Made by a program: the position numbers and the translations under genes. The notes under the pieces are model-generated. The model made no database searches. It was not told the origin of the DNA and saw only the letters and a list, made by a program, of their open reading frames with translations. From the NCBI GenBank assembly GCA_940671915.1, contig CALNVZ010000649.1, forward strand, positions 6,728,246-6,792,245: 64,000 nt of DNA. The letters run 5' to 3'. Below are positions 22,541 through 32,264 of the stretch, piece by piece (within the stretch, counting starts at the first letter, position 1; every line of letters starts with the position of its first letter). The stretch comes from Paracentrotus lividus (Eukaryota; Echinodermata; Echinoidea; Camarodonta; Echinidae).

Positions 22541-23513
22541 GTAGGGATGTCCACTAAAATTTTAAATTATTTTAAAGTTGTTTTTGCTAGGCTTATTTGA
22601 TGGAGCATTTTGAAAGAAACATTTTAGTACTTGAATTATCACAATTGGATGTTCCGTTTCAAAGATATGACCCAAAGAGTGTCTCAGATTACCAATGAGC
22701 CGCTAGAACACTTTTACAAGTTTCAGACAAAGCCAGAAAATGCAATAAAGCTCAAGTTTATGGTTCTTTTGTCTTTGATTTATTAAACCAAATCATACCA
22801 AACATTTTCTATGTGTGTATCAACATGAAATGAGATTATAGTAAAACAATTGAGTAGATTATACAAAGATACAATTTATGGCAGTACAAAACTGATGGTT
22901 TGATATGTATGTTACCGTATGTGATTCAATATGACCACCGTGGAAAAATACTCCATAGGGCATGTTTCAATAGGAACTCCCTAGACAATGGGCTATTTCA
23001 TGGTGGTGTGAGTCAGAGCCGAGTGTTAGACAGGGTAGAGTAATTTGAAAACTTAAATGGCCAGTGGTAAACATTGTTCTTTGTTTTTCACCCCAATACA
23101 TTTTTTGTTCAAAAATAGTGAAATTTTATAGATATCCACTTCTCCTTATCTGAATCTATTCCAATCATGAGAAATTCCAGTCATAACACACATCACACAG
23201 AAGCATCACTTTGAACACGCTGTAGTTTTTATTATTTCAATTTTTCCAACAGGAGAAGTTGATCTCCTGGTGAGGTATTTTCTAAGGAAGAAACTGACCA
23301 ATTAGGAATAAAAATGATTGATATTTACCACTGGCCAAAAGACAATTTCGAAAGCTGTTTTTTATTGAAAATTTTGCTGTTTCTCTGCCTGTGTATTATT
23401 GAGTAGGCAGTGCATGGGTTATTGTTTGCATTGTAAATGCATGGGTGACTACATCCATACAGTGAAGTGGAAACCGTTCTAGTGGCTTTTTGCTTTTGTT
23501 TGGCCATCCCTAC
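22541..23513. mobile_element. TA-flanked TIR element, GTAGGGATG ends
   Basis: 973 bp with ends GTAGGGATGTCCA and TGGCCATCCCTAC. TA on each side; copy A has the exact single-TA empty site at about 2990 (CCTAATAATAGC). Non-coding by inspection. The shortness of the TIR (about 13 bp, one mismatch) leaves the superfamily open; TA target suggests Tc1/mariner-like. Confidence 0.85.
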
Positions 23514-23916
23514 TAATAGCAATGAATAGCGCCTGATTTGTGGTGAACCGGTAGAGGGCATGAAAAACAAGCAGGCGCCGTCCGGAAGCTGATCGTTTTT
23601 TTAACCGCCTACCAGTGACCGACAGAACTTCCGGCGGCGAACGCTCGGGAGCTGCAGCAAATCTTCTAACGCCTCCCTTTCTAAATCGCTCATCAGCGAT
23701 CGTTCCATATTATATCACTGACCGGGGTGCATGCCCAGGCATCTAGCGTATTTTAGACCGTGAGTAAAAAAAAAAAAAAGAGTTGCACTACAACGTCATT
23801 CGTAATAAGAATTAACATTCACAATATCGGTTTTTCGTTAACATGGTTAACAATATTGCTAACTTTCAAGGTGTTATCAGTGTTTCTGACTAATTCAAGT
23901 ACAGCCACTGAAAGCG

Positions 23917-24045
23917 GTGGATCCCGGATTTGGAAATATTTTCCGAGATATAATTTGTATTTACATGTATGTTCTACTGTATGCGCGATTCTCAAATAAA
24001 AGATGAGGTGTGCGCCCCTTTCGCCTCCGCCTGGATCGGCAACTG
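23917..24045. repeat. GGATCC-ended short repeat (copy B, uninterrupted)
   Basis: Inverted ends around GGTGGATCCCGG and CCGCCTGGATCGG, core AAATATTTTCCGAG and GCGCCCCTTTCGCC. Same family as 35686-35832, 49564-49712 and 60447-60592. Confidence 0.7.
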
Positions 24046-26152
24046 GAATACACGCCACAATTCACCTCATAAGACTATGCAACAAAATTGCGAGGCGTCC
24101 GCGGTCCGTCTACAATTTTTAAGATGCTTCTCTCTTGTCTATATCTGCTTCACATGAAGTCGCTTTGTTTTTTGTTTTTTTTTAGCTTATTGATTCATAT
24201 TTTTACATAACGAAGATATGGAAAAATAATGTACTGAAAAATCATTTACATGTCTTATCTGTCGAATATCAAAACGTTATCACCCAGACTATTTACTTTG
24301 TTCTGCTCAACAGGACGCAAAGTTCATTTAAACTCATGTTGTTGTTGTTGTTTGGTAAATTGACTATTTTTACCACCGAAATTTCGTTTGATCATTTTGG
24401 CATCGTCCCAGGTTTAGCTTTAATCAAGGTTTTGGTTCTTCTTCATTTTTTTTTCTGTGAACATAGACAATAACATAGAAAATAGCATACTTTAATAAGT
24501 GACCATGGTAATGTATTACCATTTGACGTTTAAAATAATTGTGGTCACGTCAAATATAGAGGGCAGGTTTGAGAGACAAAAATGGCGAGGAGGAAAAGAA
24601 AATTAATTAATTGACATCTCTAAAGGCTATCAAGTACTTTGAGACTGCATACACGACGGGGTTCCTCCCACTATACCACCCACTGTGACGCATCACTTGG
24701 GCTGTGTCACATTTGCAAATAAATCTTTTGATTTCTAACAGCAAGTTCATAGCAACAATGGATTCCTCCAATGATTCTGGAATTGTTGGTCTGAATGTTG
24801 GTGGAAAGATCTACAAAACATCTCGTGCCACCCTGACACGGTACCCAGACAGCTTCTTTTCTCGTTTGTTGGAAGGTAGCGTCCCGTCGGCCAAAGATGA
24901 CCAAGGAAATTATTTCATCGACCGAGATGGGGAGATATTTCACCATGTCTTGAATTATTTGAGGAATGGAGAACTTCTGTTATCTGATACGTTTAGCGAT
25001 TTTCGTTTGCTTGAGCGCGAAGCAGACTTTTTCTTGCTCGATGAACTCAAAGTGGCTCTAACTAAACCTGGAACCATTGGTATAGTTGACAAGAGCAGCG
25101 GGAAAACGTACAAAATAAGTCGAGAATCTTTAATGAGAGAACAAGATTCTTATTTTGCCAAGGTGTTGAATGGTGGCGTAGAGGGTCTAGTTCTTAATAC
25201 CCCTGTCCTTAGAAACTTCGTGATAGCCAATGATCATAGTGGGCTTGGGTTTCAACAACTTCTGCAGTTTCTTAAACTTGGTGGCATTTTCAGCGATCTA
25301 ACTGATAATAGTTCAGTAAGATATCTTGAAGAGAAGGCTAAACAATTTGGGCTTAGAGTTCTTTCAGATCAGATTATTTTGATACGAAATCAATTACCTG
25401 CAGTAACTATATACCTCTGGCTGAATGGTCACTGCATCCTGTACATGAACTCAACACGTGTTATGCTAGGTTCACACTGCCGATCTGATCAACTCGATCG
25501 AACCCGACCAGGTCAAAACATCAATTTTTCCCCGATCATTCTCGAGCAAGTGCTTGATCGCGTATCTACACGAGCCCTTTCCGATCCCCTGTTCGATCGT
25601 TTACGACCCATACACGATGATGTCCGATCTCTCCTCGATAACCACCACGATCAATACTCGATTACTTCGATTTGATTCGATGTATACACGATCATTACAC
25701 GATCAATTCTCGACCTCTTCCCGACAAACTAGACATCTACACGATTTTGATCAGAGTAGATTGACAGCTAGGACAAGCTTCGTATTTTTGTTCCGTTTTG
25801 TAGGGAAAGATCTTTGTTTTAGAGGTGGAATTAAATGATTTGCACTTTTGGGCGAAGTGGTAGAAGTTGTCCTTTCAAAAGGAAGAAGTCTCAAAATGAA
25901 TTTAATTGGTATCTTTGTTTATAATGATTGACAAGGACAATTTTAGGAAGAAGTTGGTTAAAAAATAATTGTTGATAATTCTAATTATTGAGGGTCGGAT
26001 GAACAAGAATCTTTTCAATTTCGTTAACGATTTGCCGCATTGCAGTAATTTTATACTACAGTGCGTCCCAAAAAGAACTACACTTTTGAAATGGCTACCA
26101 AGTAAAAAAAAAAAATATACCGTATGGTTCTTGAGCAAAAACTTTAGATGTG

Positions 26153-26715
26153 CACTGTTAGAAAAAATTAAACAAGTTGTTTAAAATCTTCAACAACTGC
26201 GTGTTAAACGTGTTAAATCGCACAGCGTTGTTTCAAACTTTAACACTCTTGTTGTTCAAAAGTTTAAACAACATGTTGTTTAATGGTTTTTTTTAAATAT
26301 TAACTGTATTGTTTAACGCTTCTCTCTAAAAATAAAAACGCTCCAACTTTTGGTTTACGCGGCCGGGTATTGAACTCACAACCCTTCGAATAAACTGAGC
26401 CAACTCATCAGTACATACACTCAGTTAATGTGTGAGGCATCAGTCCTTCCCCACGATTAATGTTGCGCCGATTTTACCTTGCATGTAACGAGTGACGCTA
26501 TTAGCTCATGACTATCACGTGACATTTGCCTCGGCTTTTTTAAAACAAAACTGTTTAATCTCTAATCTCTAATCTTTAAACAGGTCTTGTCTATAGGCTA
26601 TAAAACCTCGTTTCCGGTTTTAAACAACAATGTTTAAATATTAAACAAGAATGTATAACTTTAAAACCAAAAATCTTTTTAAACAGCGAAATTTTTAAAC
26701 CGCGTTCTAACAGTG
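26153..26715. mobile_element. Third-level insertion, CACTGTTAGAA ends
   Basis: 563 bp, ends CACTGTTAGAA and GTTCTAACAGTG. The interior is filled with GTTTAAAC-like words. It holds a tRNA-like remnant on the minus strand. The target duplication is unclear. It sits in the left arm of 26059-27303. Confidence 0.7.
26348..26420 (-). other. tRNA-like remnant (box A / box B)
   Basis: On the minus strand GTTGGCTCAGTTTATTCG resembles a tRNA D-arm and box A, and GTTGTGAGTTCAATACCCGG resembles a T-arm and box B. The spacing is too short for a whole tRNA because the anticodon arm is missing. It is best read as a decayed tRNA-derived piece, not a working tRNA gene. Confidence 0.35.
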
Positions 26716-27639
26716 CATATAAAGCTCATATCCTCAACTATCATTATGACACAAGCAATTCCAAAATAACGCATTCTTCAGTGAACAATGCCCACTTTTG
26801 TGAAGGACATAAATATTAGCATGCGCAGTAATTCTCTATTCATTTATCACCTTTGTATGGCACGCCATTAGGGATTCAACTAATAATGGAATAAATCGGG
26901 CAACAAACCAAGACAAAAATAAACCGAAGTCAAAGCAAAAATCAATGACATGAAAACAAAACGGTAAAAAAAAAGAGGAGCATTTTGCATGATATTGATT
27001 GTTTATTTCTGACTTTCGGTATATATTCTATATTAGCGGATTTATTCCACTATTGTTTGATTTCCTCCTGGCATGCCATACAAAGATGATAAATGAATAG
27101 CGAATTCCTGCGCAGTCTTAATTTCTGTGTCCTTACAAAAGTGGGCATTGCTCACTGAAGAATGCGTTATTTTCGGAATTTCTTGTGTCATAATGATAGT
27201 TCAGGATATGAGCTTTATATCCATATAACCTTTTTCTCCAAGAATCATATATTTTTTATTTGATAGCCATTTGAAAAGTGTATAGTTCTTTTGGGACGCA
27301 CTGTATAAGCGTTTTGAACAGTTATCATTAAAAATTATAAATAAAAGAAAAAAAAATCAATCCCTTTTGCTAGTTTTACCGCCTTTTTCTTTCATTTACC
27401 TTCATTTCCCCCCCCCCAAAAAAAAGACCGATATAAAACAAAATATCTAAGAATCCTAAAGTATTAAGGTACTTTATTTCGATCTTGTTAAGGTATTCTT
27501 TTTTCTTTTCTTTCTGAATAAACATTGACACATTTAATGTACTGCGATTAACATTAGACACGGATCTAGCTTTTTATTTTTTCAACTTAAAAGCGAACAT
27601 GGTCGACTACCCACTTTAGCCACCCCCCCCCCCCTTTGG

Positions 27640-27810
27640 CGCCACTCATAAAATGGGCATTTTTTATTTTCGGATTTCTTTTGGTGTCATAATGATAGTT
27701 GAGGATATGAGCTTTATATACATCAAAACTTTTCCCCCCAAGAATCATATATTTTTCAATATGGCAGCCTTGTCAAAAATGTATAGTTCTTTTTTGGGAC
27801 CGCTGTATAA
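27640..27810. mobile_element. Solo right arm of a mariner-like element
   Basis: Resembles the right arm of 26059-27303 (GGTGTCATAATGATAGTTGA, then TATAGTTCTTTTTTGGGAC) and ends near CGCTGTA at about 27807. No matching left arm of its own was found. Confidence 0.6.
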
Positions 27811-28710
27811 AATTATGTAAAAATGAAAAGAAAGCAAATAAACATTATACCTGTCATATTATTAATACTATAATAGTTTATTCAAAATGGCCCCTCTCCA
27901 TACAGATTTTCAACTGATTTTATTATTATCATTTATGATCAGTTTTAACAAAACGAAACAAAATATCAACAAAATAACCCGTAATCGTTGCTTTTACTTT
28001 TCCCCTTCTATTTGTATTTACCATGCTAAATTAAGAAAATAAAAAGTTATATTACCCATTTCTTTCACCATTCATTCTGGCACACGAAGCAAAACCTTAT
28101 CAGTTTTTTTTTTTAATCTTTTCACTAGTTTCTTCAATCATTTGGGAAATTAACATTTTGGATAATCTAAGGAGCGGATCAAGGAGGGGAGGAAGACATG
28201 GTTCTGTTTTGCTATGCTCGACCTGAGTGAATTAAATAAGCCTGTCGCCCCAGCCATGGCATATAATTATACAATCCTTGCTCATGTTGTTTCGACATTG
28301 ATTCTTCTTCAGATTTAGAATAATAATAGTCCTATAGTTAGAATAAAATTTCTTGATTTCTTGTATTTTATATCAAACACAACCTCAAACAAATCAGCAG
28401 CATGTTTTTATTGTCGAGTGCGATTGAGAGGTATATCGGGATGTGATCGAGTGTGGTCGAATATAGGTCGAGTCGTGATCGAGTTCGGTCGGAGAGATCA
28501 ATAGCTGCCCTGAACCTGAGGTCGAGCTGTGAAAAATTCTTAATCGAGATGATTGGAAACCCATCGTGTAGTATCGAGTATGAATCGAGTATGAATCGAG
28601 TTGATCGGGAACTGCAGATCGGGAGGAAATCATCCCGACCAAACTAGATTCATTATACGACCGGTTTCCGATCGACTCGACCTCTTCTCGATCACTACCT
28701 AGCTCGGGCT

Positions 28711-28754
28711 TCCTACTCGATATTTTTTGACATGTCAAAAAATATCGAGTAGGA
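28711..28754. repeat. 44-bp perfect palindrome
   Basis: Arms of 22 nt with no spacer, centred on GACA/TGTC at 28732/28733; each arm contains TACTCGATATTTTTT. It lies in the right arm of the 25464-28919 element. Confidence 0.9.
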
Positions 28755-28770
28755 AGGGCGAGTGAGGCCG

Positions 28771-28810
28771 ATCAAGGTAGATCAAGGTAGATCAAGGTAG
28801 ATCAAGGTAG
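28771..28810. repeat. 10-bp tandem repeat ATCAAGGTAG x4
   Basis: Four identical units inside the right arm of the 25464-28919 element. Confidence 0.95.
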
Positions 28811-29149
28811 ATTGACCCCGATCACCCTTCCCGATCATTGCCGACCAAGCCAAAATGCTCCCAAATATGGTGATCGGGCTTGATCGAGTTGATCAGATCG
28901 GCAATGTGAACCTATAGCATTACTCAAGTAAATATTGATAGCATGGTCCAAGAGATATGCCTAAATTACGTGAAGTTAAAAAGCGCCAATGGGTCCATCG
29001 TTGCTGGACTGGTAGATGCACAGAAAATTCCCCATGATGCATGTCGGGTGGACATAGAACACGTAATATCCTATTTTCACCAGCGTTTTAGAAGGCACTC
29101 TCCTCAGAAAGCGGCTGTTACCTCCTATTGCACCAAAATTGTTATTTAA

Positions 29150-30889
29150 TATGAAACCCATTGAGCAACTAGAACGTCGTCTCTACAAGGCTTTCGTTGA
29201 GCCTAATGCTAGGAGATTAACAAATATTGGTGGGTGTTATAACCTTGATATATCCCAATACGGATAGATGCCAATGAATAGAGCGTACCTCCAAAGTGAC
29301 ATTACTTGATATACATTAATTTTGAAGATGGATAAATGACAGATCAGAACAGAGAAATCAGATTACGTGTGTAATTATATCAAGAGGAAATAAACAACTA
29401 TTTCACTATTATACAGGGGATGCAAAAATAAATATTCTTGCTCGTTGAAAATCTGGTGAGAAAAATTGCACTGAATTTCAAACTGAATTGACTGGTAAAC
29501 AAAATGGCCTCTATTTTATCACTTACATGACTAATGTGAAATTTCTGAGTGCATTTAGATATTGCAAGTTGTAATGTTCAAGTTAAATCAGCAATCCCCA
29601 CAGATAAATTTAAATAGAGCTATTATTCAATTATCTGATATAACTATTTTGCAACGACAAGAAGTTTCCTAAATGGTGATTTCATTTTGATTATATGTAT
29701 AGCATGTACTTTTCATATCATTATAACGTAGACCCACTGACTTGTTTGCAAGTGGTTGTATTGCTGGAAAGAACACAGTGTCTGACATTGTGAAACACGA
29801 TGTGAACCACAATGTGAACACACTTTGAACACAATATGAAATCATCTTTACACTGTTAAATTCGAGAGTTTTAACATAGTCGACTATGTGAACACACTGT
29901 GAACACACTGTGTTCATTCCAACAGGGTATGTAGGTCTTCATATATTGATGTCCGGTAAACCGAGCTCTGTAATGAATTTGTCAAACTTTATATGATTTA
30001 AATATATCCCTACTACTAGGATATCATTTTAATTGAATACAGGCATACTACTAGGATATCAATTATATAAATTCAGTAACAATATATATGTTCATACAAA
30101 GTCAAAGTTGAAATATATTAACAGAAAATATATCATGATTGTTAAAACAGCAAAGTATTTATATGTTATAAGTGCGAAGGTTCGTTAATGAAATGAGGGT
30201 CATTCATCAAAAAATGAAACTAGGTTTACTAATCTGAAAATGAAACAGAGTTCTTAAATGTGAAGATTTGATAAGATTCATTCATCTGAAAATGAATATG
30301 CTCTCGGTAATCTGATATGGGGCTGATATAGGGCTCTATTACGATCCCTGAATTCATTCATTTCTGATTAACGATCAATTTTTATTTTCGGATGTATGAA
30401 CTTTGTTTCATTTCCTACCCTAGTCGAACTTTTGGAACAAGGAATTTGTGGTCTAACAAACCATTTTTTTCTTCATTTTCGGAGAAAAGAACCTTCAGAC
30501 TAGCGAACCCATTTCATTTATGGTCAAATGAATCGAGTTGTAACCATTTGCTTATGTCATACAGCTAGAAGAAAAGCAAAGTGTCAAGTTAATTGTGCTA
30601 GTTGCCCGCAAAATATACGCACATTGTATATTTGTTTTTATTCCTAGATATCATGCAATCAATTAGTTTTATAAACCATTGTAAATATGAAAAGTTTACC
30701 ACTAAGAACATTGTTTATTGGCTTATGGAATGTTCGCTTTGTCATAATTTAGGTAATCTTCTTCTTCTTCTCGAGTCCTTTCTCCTATTCTTCTGTTTGA
30801 TTCGTAATTAAACCTGATTACATTTTAAAAAGTCATAGTATGCATTGTATATTATATTGATTCTTAGGGGAATCCTAATTAGACTCTAC
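29150..30889. other. 3' flank of gene 3 and copy B spacer
   Basis: Likely 3' UTR to about 29410, then AT-rich spacer with the CACTGTG foldback (29764-29927) and the GTTCGTTAATCCG family (30170-30420). No other gene is seen. Confidence 0.6.
29764..29927. repeat. Foldback repeat with CACTGTG motifs (copy B)
   Basis: Equivalent of 8839-9002, with the same inverted ends and interior TGTGAACACA repeats. Confidence 0.75.
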
Positions 30890-31340
30890 CCATTAACTAT
30901 TAAACGCAGGCGATCCCATTAGGCGAAAGAGAAGTAAGATCAGCTTGGGAGCAGGGGAAGGGGAGAAGAGGGCATTGTAGAAGGTGACTCATGGTCTCCT
31001 CCGCTCCGCATTCGCATACTGGCCTTCCTTCGGTGTTGATGCCCCATTTGGCCATTCATACCTTGCAACGGCCGACTCCAGCCCGCAGGCGGTTCAAACA
31101 GAGCCAGAACGGCCAGGGTTCACGGGATCCTGATGGGAGGGACTCCTTGGGGCCGATGATGACATTTTGAGGCGCAGACTCAAGATGGGTTGACCAAAGG
31201 TCTAACCTACAGTTGTGGGGGCTCTGGTTGAGGGGCACGGTAGAGTGGAGAAAACTGTGCCTGGATCTCAAACGCTTTGTCGTTGGCAAGGCATTGAAGA
31301 GAGGGTGAAGTGAATCATTTTCTTGTTTAATTAATGGCAC
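30880..31340 (-). mobile_element. LINE ORF2 C-terminal remnant (copy B)
   Basis: Same remnant as 10100-10567, but a substitution near 31055 turns the codon after the GRCKV segment into a stop, so the zinc-cluster tail is no longer in frame with the rest. Confidence 0.8.
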
Positions 31341-32264
31341 TACAGAATAAAAACAAGATAATTTATTTCTTGTTGAAAATTAACCCTTGCTGTTGTTGTT
31401 GTTTTTAAATTTTACGGCGCTTTCATTCATTATATGAATATAATCATTTGCGTTTTTTTCTTCTTTCTTTCTTTTAAAGAAAATCATATAATTAGGGTTT
31501 TCCTGTTGAAAAGATTGTTATTTTTATTTTTTTAAATATACAAAGCCTTGCTTGATGATAATTGAGAAAATTAAAACATCTGACGTATATGTCTCTAATG
31601 AAATACCGACCTCATTCTTGTAAAGCAAAAATAATTATAATAAATAGAATAAATAAAAAGAACTGAAAACAAAGTATAGGTATTTTGACCAGACGGAACG
31701 CAGAGAAGAAATAAAGGGTCATAAACTCCAATCCTGCACCCGTACCTGTTCGGATTGACTTACCTCAGTCATCATAAACACAATGCGTCAATAATGCATC
31801 AATCCCACTCTGCAAATGCTCTGTACCTGCCACAGCCTTTTAAAAAGTTTGGCAAGTGTTGAAAGCCGTACGATAATTATTGTATTTGTACGATACTTTG
31901 ACCTCTATACGATGTACGATCGATAATAGCAAAAAATGGCAAATGTACGATAATATTTCATCAGATAATACTAACCTATAGGCAAAATCAGTGAAAACTG
32001 ACCTATAGTACACCACAAAATGCTGGGGCCCCGCCCCTTGACCCCCACCCATAATGAAAGATTCGCTGATCCGCAAATGTTAAAACGTGTTTTTCGATTC
32101 AAAGTTCCGGGGGCTCTTTTGGCAATTGCCGGACTTGAAATTCGAGCTCATCAACCAAATGTTGTTTTTTAAAGCAAATCGCTATGGAATCTTGCACGTA
32201 GGCCTACGAGAAGTTTTGCAACGAATTGATATTTTAAGGCTCTGGTACTATAATTTGACTTCTT
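31341..32264. other. Gene-free copy B spacer
   Basis: Matches 10568-11491 apart from small indels. No gene is seen. Confidence 0.55.

Larger units (their letters stand above)
26059..27303. mobile_element. Nested Tc1/mariner-like element, CAGTGCGTCCCAAAAA ends
   Basis: 1,245 bp, flanked by TA. Same terminal family as 12091-17110 but a diverged subtype. It lies inside 25464-28919 and itself contains 26153-26715. Confidence 0.85.
25464..28919. mobile_element. PIF/Harbinger-like element, CGATC-rich arms
   Basis: 3,456 bp, ends TGCTAGGTTCACACTGCC and the complement of TGCTATAGGTTCACATTGCC. A perfect TTA duplication lies at 25461-25463 and 28920-28922. Both arms (25464-25750 and 28410-28919) are filled with CGATC/GATCG and CTCGA words. 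The centre is filler with a nested mariner-like element. No transposase is seen. It interrupts a coding exon. Confidence 0.88.
24758..29149 (+). pseudogene. KCTD-like gene 3, split by a 3.46-kb TIR element
   Basis: The 5' part 24758-25463 encodes both T1-like domains. The 3' part 28923-29149 encodes the last part of the C-terminal block (IVAGLVDAQKIPHDA, VTSYCTKIVI). Between them lies the element 25464-28919 flanked by TTA. The two coding parts sum to 933 nt, exactly the length of gene 1, and differ from it by only a few substitutions (for example IFHHVLNYL for IFRHVLNYL, KPGTIG for KPETIG). No other lesion is seen. Read through, the frame runs into the element and stops at 25675, giving a 305-residue chimera from the 24758 ATG that keeps both T1 regions. 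The acceptor CTAACAG at 24735-24741 and AATAAA at 29389 are kept. Loss of function is likely but recent; a truncated product is possible. Confidence 0.85.

Noticed and set aside
26348-26420. Functional tRNA gene
   Set aside because: Box-like words are present but the anticodon arm is missing and no acceptor stem pairs.
28771-28810. Possible CRISPR-like repeat
   Set aside because: Four contiguous 10-bp units without spacers, inside a eukaryotic transposon arm.
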